A stretch of 8,643 nt of DNA from Polaromonas sp. (GTDB lineage: Bacteria > Pseudomonadota > Gammaproteobacteria > Burkholderiales > Burkholderiaceae_C). This document shows positions 1 to 7,587 of the stretch, piece by piece; position 1 is the first letter of the stretch, and every line of letters starts with the position of its first letter. Position numbers and translations under genes: made by a program. Below the pieces are notes generated by a model. The model made no database searches, had not been told where the DNA came from, and saw only the letters and a list, made by a program, of their open reading frames with translations. The DNA lies in assembly GCA_023259235.1 (NCBI GenBank), contig JAHFQQ010000006.1, positions 1 through 8,643 on the forward strand, written 5' to 3'.

Positions 1-1
1 G

Positions 2-1054
2 TCAGACGGCACCTTCCGTCCGACCAAGGAACAGTGGGCCAGCGTCAAGATCGCCAGCGTGAAGGCGATGGGGTTTCGTAGCATTCTGGAGGCGGACGGG
101 AACATCGCTTTCAATGATGAGGCCGTGACACCGGTGTTTTCCCCTTATTCTGGCCGTGCCAGCCGGCTCATTGCCAAGCTTGGCGATGCAGTCAAGAAGG
201 GGGCGCCCTTGATGGCGGTCGATGCGTCCGAGTACGTTCAGGGGCAAAGCGACGTCGCTACCGACAAGGCGAACCTGGACACTGCCCGGTCAACGGAAAA
301 GCGTCAGCACGACTTGTACGAAGCCGGAGGGGCGGCGCTGAAAGACTGGCGCCAATCCCAGTCCGATCTCGTTGCCGCCGAATCGGCTTTAACTGCCGCA
401 CGCGGCCGCCTGCGCATCTTGGGCAAGAGCGATGCCGAAATCGATGCGCTGGGAAAGGTGCCGGCTACCGTCACTGAAGCATTGGTGACGGCCCCCATAA
501 GCGGTACTGTGACCCAGCGTCAGGTTGGCGTGGGCCAGTACATCACCAGCGCGGCGGGCGGTGCATCTACGCCTGTGTATACCATCGGCGACCTATCCTC
601 CGTCTGGCTGGTGGCGAATGTGCGCGAGAGCGATGCACCGGCATTGCGCGTCGGTCAGGAGGCAGAAGTCAGGGTATTGGCCCTGCCCGGAAAAATCTTC
701 AAGGCGAAGATTTCCTGGATCGCGTCCTCGGTCGACCCGAACACTCACCGCCTGCCGGTGCGGGCCGTGGTGAAAAACCCGAACAGCGAACTGAAACCAC
801 AAATGTTCGCCAGCTTTGCCATCACCACCAGCGACACCGTACAGGCTCCCGCTGTGCCACAAAGCACCCTCGTGTACGACGGCAATCTCACCCGGGTGTT
901 TGTCGTCGGGGAGGATGGCGGCATCGTGGGGCGTTCCGTACGCACCGGACGTAGCCGCGAAGGTCTGGTCGAAATCACTTCCGGGCTGAGCGTTGGCGAA
1001 AAGGTCGTGATTTCTGGCGCGCTATTCATCGACCGCGCGGTCGGAAGCGACTAG
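2..1054 (+). CDS. RND efflux periplasmic adaptor (HlyD/CzcB/CusB-like membrane fusion protein), 5'-truncated by window edge
   Basis: The reading frame is open from base 2, so the gene starts upstream; 350 residues are visible and about 50-80 N-terminal residues (signal or anchor) are probably missing. The GTG at 59 is internal, because the codons before it read FRPTKEQWASVKIASV, typical of CzcB-type adaptors. Domains in visible numbering: first lipoyl half around 40-75 (SPYSGRASRL, GDAVKKGAPL); a short alpha-helical hairpin around 80-140; second lipoyl half around 160-185 (TAPISGTVTQRQVGVGQYI); beta-barrel around 190-275 (IGDLSSVWLVANVRE, then DPNTHRLPVRAVV); and a membrane-proximal domain to the end. 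Family knowledge: such adaptors form a periplasmic ring linking the inner-membrane pump to the outer-membrane channel. The permease starts 3 nt after the stop. I see no His-rich or Met-rich metal-binding tail in the visible part. The family call is firm; metal specificity is inferred from the permease. Confidence 0.93.
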   Translation, partial: SDGTFRPTKEQWASVKIASVKAMGFRSILEADGNIAFNDEAVTPVFSPYSGRASRLIAKLGDAVKKGAPLMAVDASEYVQGQSDVATDKANLDTARSTEKRQHDLYEAGGAALKDWRQSQSDLVAAESALTAARGRLRILGKSDAEIDALGKVPATVTEALVTAPISGTVTQRQVGVGQYITSAAGGASTPVYTIGDLSSVWLVANVRESDAPALRVGQEAEVRVLALPGKIFKAKISWIASSVDPNTHRLPVRAVVKNPNSELKPQMFASFAITTSDTVQAPAVPQSTLVYDGNLTRVFVVGEDGGIVGRSVRTGRSREGLVEITSGLSVGEKVVISGALFIDRAVGSD

Positions 1055-1057
1055 GTC

Positions 1058-4000
1058 ATGAACCGCATCATCGAGTTCGCGCTCAGGCAGCGCGCCTTCA
1101 TCGTCATTATGTTGCTGGTGGTCCTTGGGGCCGGTGTCGTCAGCTTCCTCAAGCTCAACATCGAGGCCTATCCCGATCCGGTGCCGCCTCTGGTCGATAT
1201 CATCGCACAGAGTCCTGGCCTGTCGGCGGAGGAGATGGAGCGCTACGTTACCATCCCTATAGAAGTGCAGATGGCCGGCATTCCGCACGTCACTGCCATT
1301 CGCACCATTTCTCTGTTTGGCCTGTCGGACATCAAGCTCCAGTTCACCTATGACGTTACCTACCAGCAGGCTGAGCAGTGGGTGATTAACCGCTTGGCCC
1401 AAATGCCACCGCTACCCAATGGTGTGCAGCCGCAAATATCGCCCTGGAGCCCTATCGGCGAAATCTACCGCTACCGGGTTGCTGGCCCATCGGGATATTC
1501 AGTGACGGACCTCAAGACTCTCCAGAGCTGGGTGCTCGAACGGCGCTTCAAGGCCATACCGGGCGTCATTGACGTGAACGGATGGGGTGGCAAGACCAAG
1601 ACCTACGAGATTGCCGTTGACCTAAGCAAGCTCACCGCCAATAGTCTGACCTTGCCTCAGGTATTGCAGGCGCTGGGCAATAGCAACATCAATGTCGGTG
1701 GCCAGACGGTCAATATCGGCCCCCAGGCAGCGGTGGTGCGCGGGGTCGGACAGATTCATTCCCTGGAGGACATTCGCAATACCATGCTGGCGTCCAACAA
1801 AGGAGCGCCGGTCTTTGTTGGCGACGTTGCGACAGTGACCATCGGCAACCAACCGCGATTGGGGATAGCCGGTCACGATGGCGATGACGACGTTGTCGAG
1901 GGCATCGTCCTCATGCGCCGCGGCCAGGAGAGCATGCCAACCATTGAACGGGTCAAGGCGGAAGTGGAAAAGATCAACGCTTCCGCCATCCTGCCACCCG
2001 GTGTGCGCATCGAGCCCATCTACGACCGCGCCGACCTCATCAACATCACAACGCACACGGTGCTGCACAACATGTTGTTGGGGGTTGTGTTGATCTTTCT
2101 TCTTCAGTGGATATTCCTTGGAAATTTGCGCAGCGCTGTGATTGTCGCTGCCACCATCCCGTTCGCCCTTTCCTTCGCCATTGCCCTGATGGTTGCAATG
2201 GGTGAGTCGGCCAACCTGCTTTCGGTCGGCGCCATCGATTTCGGCCTTGTCGTCGATGCCTCGGTCATCATGGTGGAAAATATTTTTCGTCATCTGACGC
2301 AGAGCGCTGCGCAACGCCATGACAGTGAACCGCTATTACACCGCCTGCGTACCACGGTCGGCTTGCACGGCAAATTTGAAGTGATCGCCAATTCGGCCAC
2401 CGAAGTCAATCGCGCCATCCTCTTCTCGGCAGCAATCATCATCGCCGGCTTCGTGCCGCTGTTTACGCTTTCAGGCATAGAAGGCCACATTTTCGGTCCG
2501 ATGGCCAAGACCTATGCCTACGCCATTGCCGGCGGTCTCATCGCGACCTTCACCATCTCGCCAGCATTGAGTTCCATGCTGCTGGAGAGGCATGAAGCCG
2601 AGGAGAAGGAAACCATGGTCGCCCGCTGGCTGCGACGCATTTACACGCCCGCGGTCGAGTTTGCACTTGCGCACCGCCGTGTAACCTTGGCAGGGGCATT
2701 GGTGCTCATGGTGCTTGCCGTGCTGGCGGCACGTGGCCTTGGGCTGGAATTCCTCCCCAAGCTGGAAGAGGGCAACCTCTGGATTCGCGCGACCATGCCG
2801 CCATCGATCTCCTTGGACGAAGGCGACAGCTACGTCAATGGAATGCGCCGGATCATCAAAGGCTTTCCCGAGGTGAAGACGGTAGTATCCCAGCACGGCC
2901 GGCCCGACGATGGCACTGATGCCACGGGCTTTTTCAACTCCGAGTTCTTCGTTCCGCTAAAACCCGCCGATGACTGGCCGAAGGGCATGGACAAGGACCA
3001 GTTGACCAAATCGATGACGCAAGCCCTGACCGCAAAGTATCCGGGTGTAGAGTTCAACTTCTCCCAGTACATCCAAGATAACGTCGAGGAGGCCGCTTCG
3101 GGGGTAAAGGGCGAAAACTCCATCAAGCTTTACGGCAACGATCTGGAAACCCTGGAAAATACGGCGCAAAAGATCAAGAACGTGATGCAAACGGTGCCGG
3201 GCGTCACCGATCTTTCCGTATTCGCATCTCTCGGCCAGCCAACGGTACGCATCGACGTGGATCGCGCGCGCGCTGCCCGCTACGGACTGATGCCCGGCGA
3301 CATCAATGCCACTATCCAGGCGGCTGTGGGTGGTCAAATAGCCGGCGACCTCTTTGAGCCAGGCAGCGACCGCCACTTCCCAATGGTTGTCCGGCTTGCA
3401 CCGGAATATCGCGGCAGCCTGAATGCCATCAAGCGCATCACCGTCGGCGTTGCTAATCCCAATGGCGGTGTCATCCAGGTACCATTATCCGAAGTCGCCG
3501 ACATCCGGCTGGTTTCAGGTGCATCCTTCATCTACCGTGAACAGCAGGAGCGTTACATACCCATCAAGTTCAGCGTTCGTGGCCGCGACCTGGGAAGCGC
3601 CGTGCTGGAGGCCCAAGACAAGGTGGCAAAACAGGTCAAGCTTCCTGGCGGTTACCGGGTCGAGTGGGTCGGGGAGTTTGGGAACCTCAAGGACGCACTT
3701 TCCAGACTGGCTGTCGTCGTGCCTATCGCTTTCGGTCTGATCTGCATTCTGCTTTACGCCAACTTCGGCAACACCATGGACGTCGTGCTCGCCGCCAGCG
3801 TCATTCCGATGGCATTGATCGGCGGCATCTTTGCCCTCTTCGTTACCGGAACGCCCTTTAGCGTCTCCGCGGCCATTGGCTTCGTCGCACTGTTCGGCAT
3901 CGCCGCCATGGACGGCATCATCGTGCTGTCTTACTTCAATCAGAGCCTGGATGGGGGCATGGGGCGAGGAGAGGCAATCCGGCGTACCTGCCAGGTGCAG

Positions 4001-4243
4001 ATGCGGCCGGTCGTCATGACCTGCGTGGTTGCCTGTGTCGGCCTCGTCCCGGCGGCGTTTTCCACCGGCATCGGCTCGCAAGTGCAGAAGCCTCTGGCCT
4101 TGGTAGTGGTTGGCGGCATTCTTTTGGCGCCCGTCTTGATTCTGATCGTGCTGCCAGTGTTGATCGACCTTTTTTCGCAGCACGCAAAGCGCGTTGAGAG
4201 GCGCCGTGCCGAGGCCGCCGCGCAGGGCGAGGCGTCTTCATGA
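1058..4243 (+). CDS. Heavy-metal efflux RND permease, CzcA/CusA family (divalent-cation-type signature)
   Basis: Complete 1061-residue proton-driven inner-membrane pump, the usual length for CzcA (~1060). Layout is the classic RND duplication: TM1 at about 10-30, periplasmic loop, TM2-7 at about 337-560, second periplasmic loop, then TM8-12 at about 884-1037. Family marks are AYPDPVPP near 37-44, SLFGLSDI near 85-92 and IEPIYDRADLI at 318-328. TM4 reads DFGLVVDASVIMVEN (394-408), keeping D394, D400 and E407, which match the proton-relay acids D402, D408 and E415 of CzcA. E. coli CusA lacks the first acid. The periplasmic segment IQDNVEEAASGVKG (672-685) has Glu where CusA has a Cu/Ag-binding methionine, and R577 falls at another. 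These points favour divalent cations such as Zn, Co, Cd or Ni; this is inference. Start: GGAAG at 1043-1047 lies 10 nt before the ATG. The 3' end overlaps the channel gene by 4 nt. Confidence 0.95.
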   Translation: MNRIIEFALRQRAFIVIMLLVVLGAGVVSFLKLNIEAYPDPVPPLVDIIAQSPGLSAEEMERYVTIPIEVQMAGIPHVTAIRTISLFGLSDIKLQFTYDVTYQQAEQWVINRLAQMPPLPNGVQPQISPWSPIGEIYRYRVAGPSGYSVTDLKTLQSWVLERRFKAIPGVIDVNGWGGKTKTYEIAVDLSKLTANSLTLPQVLQALGNSNINVGGQTVNIGPQAAVVRGVGQIHSLEDIRNTMLASNKGAPVFVGDVATVTIGNQPRLGIAGHDGDDDVVEGIVLMRRGQESMPTIERVKAEVEKINASAILPPGVRIEPIYDRADLINITTHTVLHNMLLGVVLIFLLQWIFLGNLRSAVIVAATIPFALSFAIALMVAMGESANLLSVGAIDFGLVVDASVIMVENIFRHLTQSAAQRHDSEPLLHRLRTTVGLHGKFEVIANSATEVNRAILFSAAIIIAGFVPLFTLSGIEGHIFGPMAKTYAYAIAGGLIATFTISPALSSMLLERHEAEEKETMVARWLRRIYTPAVEFALAHRRVTLAGALVLMVLAVLAARGLGLEFLPKLEEGNLWIRATMPPSISLDEGDSYVNGMRRIIKGFPEVKTVVSQHGRPDDGTDATGFFNSEFFVPLKPADDWPKGMDKDQLTKSMTQALTAKYPGVEFNFSQYIQDNVEEAASGVKGENSIKLYGNDLETLENTAQKIKNVMQTVPGVTDLSVFASLGQPTVRIDVDRARAARYGLMPGDINATIQAAVGGQIAGDLFEPGSDRHFPMVVRLAPEYRGSLNAIKRITVGVANPNGGVIQVPLSEVADIRLVSGASFIYREQQERYIPIKFSVRGRDLGSAVLEAQDKVAKQVKLPGGYRVEWVGEFGNLKDALSRLAVVVPIAFGLICILLYANFGNTMDVVLAASVIPMALIGGIFALFVTGTPFSVSAAIGFVALFGIAAMDGIIVLSYFNQSLDGGMGRGEAIRRTCQVQMRPVVMTCVVACVGLVPAAFSTGIGSQVQKPLALVVVGGILLAPVLILIVLPVLIDLFSQHAKRVERRRAEAAAQGEASS

Positions 4244-5688
4244 CTACCCGCAGTTTGAGAGCGGCCTGCGCCATCGGCCTATTGTTGTCGGGTTGTGCCG
4301 CGGGTCCGGATTTTCAACGGCCGGAAGCGCCTCCGGTACAGGCCTATCGCCCGACACCGCCCCTGGTCGAGGACCAGCACTTTATCAATGGCGCTGCGGT
4401 TTCATTCCAGTGGTGGGAGTCGTACCACTCGCCTGCGCTGAACGCTCTGGTGCAAAGAGCCTTGCTCACCAATCCAAATATCGAAGTCGCCCGAGCTGCA
4501 TTGCTGGTTGCACAGGAAACCGCTGCAGCCCAGCGCGGCGCGTTCTGGCCACAGGTATCGGCCAGCCTGACGCCGACGCGGCAAAAGATCGCCGACAGTC
4601 TCAGCTCGCCTCTCAACTCGCCGGTTAATCCTTTCAGCCTGCATACGGCACTGGTTACGGTCGGTTATGCGCCAGACATCTTCGGCGGCACGCGGCGGCA
4701 GGTGGAATCCCTCGATGCCCAGGCGGAGTCACAGCGTTTTGAACTGGAAGCGGGGCGCCTGTCTCTGGCTGCCAACGTGGTTGCGGCTGCCATTCAGGAA
4801 GCTTCGGCGCGTGGCCAGATAGCCGCCCTGGAAAAAATCGTCGCCATCGATGAGGAGATACTCGCACTGACACGGCGGCAGCATGCCCTGGGGGCGCTTG
4901 CCGAGGCGGGCGTCGTAGCGCAGGAAGCGGCTTTGGCGCAAGCTCGCGCGGCAATTCCCCCGTTGCGAAAACAGTTGGCCCAGACGCGAGATCTTCTGAT
5001 CGGGCTCAGTGGAGCCCTCCCCGACAAGGAGCTTGCGGAACGCTTCGATCTTGATCACCTGAAATTGCCGGAGGAATTGCCGCTGAGCCTGCCGTCGGTA
5101 CTGGTCGAACAGCGCCCCGACGTACGCGCGGCCGAAGCGCTGGCACATTCCGCCAGTGCCCAGGTGGGGGTGGCCTTTGCCAGCATGCTGCCGCAATTCA
5201 GCATCAATGCCAGTCTCGGCGGCATCGCCGAGCGCATGGGCGCCCTTTTCAAAGTCGGTGGCAGCTTCTGGAGTCTTGCCGGCACCGTAGCCCAGCCGAT
5301 CTTTGCCGGTGGCGCTCTGACGCACCGCAAGGCGGCTGCCGAAGCGGCCTACGCTCAGGCCATGGCTCAATATCGGAGCACGGTGATTGTCGCTTTCCAG
5401 AACGTTGCTGATGCGCTGCACGCCCTTGAACAGGATGCCGATGCGCTGCGTGAAGCGACAAATGCAGAACGCGCCGCGGCACATAGTCTCGCCATCTCGC
5501 GCCGGCAAGTGGAATTAGGCGACATCAGCCACCTTGCGCTGCTTAACGTTGAGCAGGCTTACCAGCAGACATTGGTCGCCTCGGTCCAGGCGCGGGCGAG
5601 CCGCTATGCCGATACCGTGGCTCTGTTCCAAGCGCTGGGCGGTGGCTGGTCGCACCGAGACGCTTCCATATCGGAAGATCGGCAATGA
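4240..5688 (+). CDS. Outer-membrane efflux channel lipoprotein, NodT/OprM (TolC-like) family
   Basis: Complete 482-residue outer-membrane factor that would form the trimeric exit duct for the pump. The N-terminus is a lipoprotein signal: Arg at 4 and 7, a hydrophobic stretch, then lipobox LSGC with the lipidated Cys at 19, followed by AAGPDFQRPEAP, a standard NodT-type start. Two OEP repeats follow. The second is recognisable by VEQRPDVRAAE (RPDVR at 292-296) and then SASAQVGVAFASMLPQFSINASLGG. Long Ala/Gln/Glu-rich stretches fit the coiled-coil barrel. The ATG overlaps the permease stop (ATGA), with GGGCGAGG at 4225-4232 as a ribosome-binding site 7 nt upstream, so translational coupling is likely. 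Lipid-anchored channels are shared by CusC and by drug-efflux systems, so this gene does not itself define the substrate. Placement after adaptor and permease is the mexAB-oprM-like order. No hairpin plus T-run terminator is seen after the stop. Confidence 0.94.
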   Translation: MTTRSLRAACAIGLLLSGCAAGPDFQRPEAPPVQAYRPTPPLVEDQHFINGAAVSFQWWESYHSPALNALVQRALLTNPNIEVARAALLVAQETAAAQRGAFWPQVSASLTPTRQKIADSLSSPLNSPVNPFSLHTALVTVGYAPDIFGGTRRQVESLDAQAESQRFELEAGRLSLAANVVAAAIQEASARGQIAALEKIVAIDEEILALTRRQHALGALAEAGVVAQEAALAQARAAIPPLRKQLAQTRDLLIGLSGALPDKELAERFDLDHLKLPEELPLSLPSVLVEQRPDVRAAEALAHSASAQVGVAFASMLPQFSINASLGGIAERMGALFKVGGSFWSLAGTVAQPIFAGGALTHRKAAAEAAYAQAMAQYRSTVIVAFQNVADALHALEQDADALREATNAERAAAHSLAISRRQVELGDISHLALLNVEQAYQQTLVASVQARASRYADTVALFQALGGGWSHRDASISEDRQ

Positions 5689-5753
5689 ACGCCTGCCATC
5701 ATCGAACTCTCCAGCATCCGCCCGAACTCCACACCATCCTGTCACTCGGCCTC

Positions 5754-5779
5754 CATCAATGCATTGATGTTGACATCAA
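5754..5779. promoter_or_regulatory. Nested palindromes with three alternating CATCAA/TTGATG half-sites (candidate operator)
   Basis: CATCAATGCATTGATG (5754-5769) is a perfect 16-bp palindrome. TTGATGTTGACATCAA (5764-5779) is a second element, with 7-bp perfect arms around a central TG, sharing the middle half-site. The result is CATCAA, TTGATG, CATCAA, each separated by 4 nt. TTGACA at 5770-5775 matches a sigma-70 -35 hexamer exactly, but no -10 lies at proper spacing. There is no T-run, so a terminator is unlikely. An operator for a dimeric repressor or activator acting on the porin gene is the most natural reading, but no regulator gene is visible and the bound protein is unknown. The symmetry is directly seen; the function is inferred. 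Confidence 0.45.
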
Positions 5780-5829
5780 CACGCGGCACTTCAGCGCAGC
5801 AGACAAAATCGCGGAATTTTCACACAGGC

Positions 5830-5857
5830 TCGACTGATTCTGGCCATTCGCTAAAAT
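5830..5857 (+). promoter_or_regulatory. Weak sigma-70-like promoter candidate for the porin gene
   Basis: TCGACT (5830-5835, 4 of 6 to TTGACA) and TAAAAT (5852-5857, 5 of 6 to TATAAT) are separated by 16 nt. A transcript from here would have a leader of roughly 155 nt before the porin ATG. It is the best match seen in the gap, but the -35 is poor and this is a guess. Confidence 0.25.
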
Positions 5858-6020
5858 TGGCTGACAGGCAACTCGGAGGCCAAAGCCGACAATCGCGCCG
5901 GCAAGAAGCCGCCACCAGCCGCCGAAGATTACCTGCACATTGCATATGCGTCATGTCATCAAAACAAAGACTTCCCAATCAAATGCGATGTGTCTATTAA
6001 CGAATAATTTTCGTTTCCCG

Positions 6021-7418
6021 ATGCACGGCGAACATCCTCGTTTGTCCCGCTTTCTGATTTTTCTCGCATCCTTCATCATCTCGCACTTGGCCAGTGCTCA
6101 AGTCGCACCATCTGCGGTGGCATCGGAACCAGTTTCTTACGAAACGGCCAGCTCTGCAAATGCCTTGAAGATACCTGGGACTGAAGATTGGAATGCGCAC
6201 GGCCAGTTCACCGTCGTGACGCAGCAACACGGTACGTTTGCCTCGCCCTATGTCGGCTCCAACAGTCTGCGGCCCCGGGAAGCTGCCAAGGAAACAGTGG
6301 ATGGAACCCTGTTTCTGGGCCTCAGGGTATGGCGCGCCGGGGAGCTCTATCTCAATCCGGAGGTCGATCAGGGATTCGGCTTGTCCGACACGACGGGAGT
6401 AGCCGGCTTCACAAGCGGCGCTGCATACAAGGTCGGGCACGATTCCGCCTATGGCCGTCTGCAACGTGCCTTCTTGCGACAGACGATCCCGTTGGATGAT
6501 GAACTGAGCATGGTGGATTCCGGACCCAACACTCTTGCCGGTCCAAAGGCGAGCCGGAATCTGACGCTGACTGTTGGCAAGTTCTCGGTGGTCGATATTT
6601 TTGACAATAACAGCTACGCCCACGACCCCCGTGCCGACTTCATGAACTGGACCGTGATTGACAGCGGTGCATTTGACTATGCCGCCGACGCATGGGGCTA
6701 CACCTACGGAATGGCAGTCGAGTGGATACAGCACGACTGGACCGTCCGCGGCGGCCTTTTTGCGATGTCCATCGAGCCCAACTCAGATGCGATCGACAAG
6801 ACCTTCGGTCAGCGGGAGTGGGTGGGTGAGCTGGAGCATCGCTATGCATGGCGCAGCCATCCCGGCGCACTCCGCCTGCTCGGTTTTCTGAATCAGGCAC
6901 GCATGGCCGATTACGGCGATGCGGTTGCGCTGGCGCTGGCAAGCGGCCAGCCTGCGGACGTGAACGGGATCCGCAGGAGAGCCAGCAAGTCGGGCTTTGC
7001 CCTCAACGTAGAGCAGGAGCTGGCGAAAGATTTTGGAGCATTTGCACGTTTCAGCAGAAATAGTGGCAACACCGAGGCATTTGATTTCACAGACGTCAAC
7101 CAATCGCTGTCCGCCGGTTTGTCTTTGAAGGGCAGCTACTGGAAGCAGCCGACGCACACTTTCGGCTCTGCATTTGCGGTCAATGGCTTGTCGAAAAAGG
7201 CGCAAGCCTACTTTGCTGCTGGTGGAAGTGGCATCTTGATTGGAGACGGGCAATTGCCGCACTATTCGAGGGAACAGATTCTGGAAGCCTACTACGCCGT
7301 GAATTTGAACAAGGCCCTAGCCGTGTCGGCGGACTTCCAATACGTCAAGAATCCCGCCTACAACGCCGATCGGGGACCTGTCTCAATATGGAGTTTGCGC
7401 GTACATGCCGAGTTCTGA
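6021..7418 (+). CDS. Carbohydrate-selective outer-membrane porin, OprB family
   Basis: A 465-residue porin that would form a 16-stranded-type beta-barrel for uptake of sugars or related small solutes. The ATG at 6021 is chosen because it gives a proper Sec signal: charged start MHGEHPRLSR, hydrophobic FLIFLASFII, and cleavage after ASA before Gln27. The frame is open further upstream (ATG at 5946 and 5988), but those starts would bury the signal behind a polar leader. No strong Shine-Dalgarno precedes any candidate. OprB-like features in order are WNAHGQFTVVTQQHGTFASPY, GTLFLGLRVWRAGELYLNPE, GFGLSDTTGVAGF, RLQRAFLRQTI, LTVGKFSVVDIFDNN and DFMNWTVIDSGAFDYAAD. The protein ends with aromatic Phe (SLRVHAEF), as expected for Bam-assembled barrels. 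It lies 332 nt after the efflux operon on the same strand and is probably transcribed separately. The actual solute cannot be read from sequence. Confidence 0.88.
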   Translation: MHGEHPRLSRFLIFLASFIISHLASAQVAPSAVASEPVSYETASSANALKIPGTEDWNAHGQFTVVTQQHGTFASPYVGSNSLRPREAAKETVDGTLFLGLRVWRAGELYLNPEVDQGFGLSDTTGVAGFTSGAAYKVGHDSAYGRLQRAFLRQTIPLDDELSMVDSGPNTLAGPKASRNLTLTVGKFSVVDIFDNNSYAHDPRADFMNWTVIDSGAFDYAADAWGYTYGMAVEWIQHDWTVRGGLFAMSIEPNSDAIDKTFGQREWVGELEHRYAWRSHPGALRLLGFLNQARMADYGDAVALALASGQPADVNGIRRRASKSGFALNVEQELAKDFGAFARFSRNSGNTEAFDFTDVNQSLSAGLSLKGSYWKQPTHTFGSAFAVNGLSKKAQAYFAAGGSGILIGDGQLPHYSREQILEAYYAVNLNKALAVSADFQYVKNPAYNADRGPVSIWSLRVHAEF

Positions 7419-7570
7419 CTGGTTTTCCTTGAATTTGAGCGTCAGCGTTGACCTCGTCACACCCGATTGAAACCTTGGCTGGCGCGTGAAAATAACTTGA
7501 CCACTGACGTGCCATCCCTGAATCGGCACAATCGGCTTTAGATGGTCGGTTTGCGGTGGGCGGCAACAGC
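7419..7570. repeat. Gene-free stretch with degenerate direct repeats, possible insertion-sequence end remnant
   Basis: No credible gene is seen. Two related units share TTGACC, then CC, then TGAA at similar spacing: one begins at GTTGACCTCGTCACACCCGA and the other at CTTGACCACTGACGTGCC. A heptamer AATCGGC occurs twice, at 7521-7527 and 7530-7536. Multiple short repeats at the ends are known for IS21-family elements, and the minus-strand wording is reminiscent of non-coding IS ends, but I cannot name an element and no transposase fragment is recognisable. A minus-strand frame is open through the region (ending at 7383) and looks like translated non-coding DNA. Confidence 0.25.
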
Positions 7571-7587
7571 CCGGACTTCTAAGCCGG
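7571..7587 (+). other. tRNA-Arg(UCU) anticodon-arm-like 17-mer, not a complete tRNA
   Basis: CCGGA-CTTCTAA-GCCGG has the form of a 5-bp anticodon stem (4 of 5 pairs; the inner A/G is a mismatch) around a 7-nt loop carrying TCT. No D-arm, T-arm or acceptor stem surrounds it, so it is not a functional tRNA. It could be a fragment left by an integrase that uses a tRNA-Arg anticodon loop, or a chance hairpin in the dinB leader. Confidence 0.15.

Larger units (their letters stand above)
5689..6020. other. 332-nt intergenic region between efflux operon and porin gene
   Basis: No credible gene is seen: short open frames exist on both strands but lack ribosome-binding sites, plausible composition or a recognisable product. 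Contents are two overlapping palindromes at 5754-5779, a weak promoter candidate at 5830-5857, and an inverted repeat TTGGC/GCCAA (5857-5861 and 5879-5883) just after that promoter's -10. A GGAGG at 5875-5879 has no start codon at usable distance. The porin frame stays open upstream of its chosen start to ATG codons at 5946 and 5988, but these would put a hydrophilic leader before the signal peptide. No intrinsic terminator for the efflux operon is evident. Confidence 0.7.

Noticed and set aside
3515..4183. Long minus-strand frame (222 residues) inside the permease gene, and a similar one at 1622-2320
   Set aside because: Both are antisense to a well-conserved permease reading frame and give His/Asp/Gln-rich low-plausibility proteins typical of GC-rich shadow frames.
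4729..5508. 259-residue minus-strand frame inside the channel gene
   Set aside because: It is antisense to the TolC-like gene, with no recognisable domain and no ribosome-binding site context.
5754..5769. Palindrome as an intrinsic terminator for the efflux operon
   Set aside because: It has an AT-rich stem with no unpaired loop and no following T-run, so it does not fit a Rho-independent terminator.
5756..5938. Minus-strand 60-residue frame with a hydrophobic N-terminus in the intergenic gap
   Set aside because: It starts with GTG, has no ribosome-binding site, spans the palindromes and promoter candidate, and has no recognisable family.
5940..6020. Upstream in-frame extension of the porin (starts at 5940 TTG, 5946 ATG, 5988 ATG)
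   Set aside because: It would place 11-27 polar residues before an otherwise ideal signal peptide, and none of these starts has a convincing ribosome-binding site.
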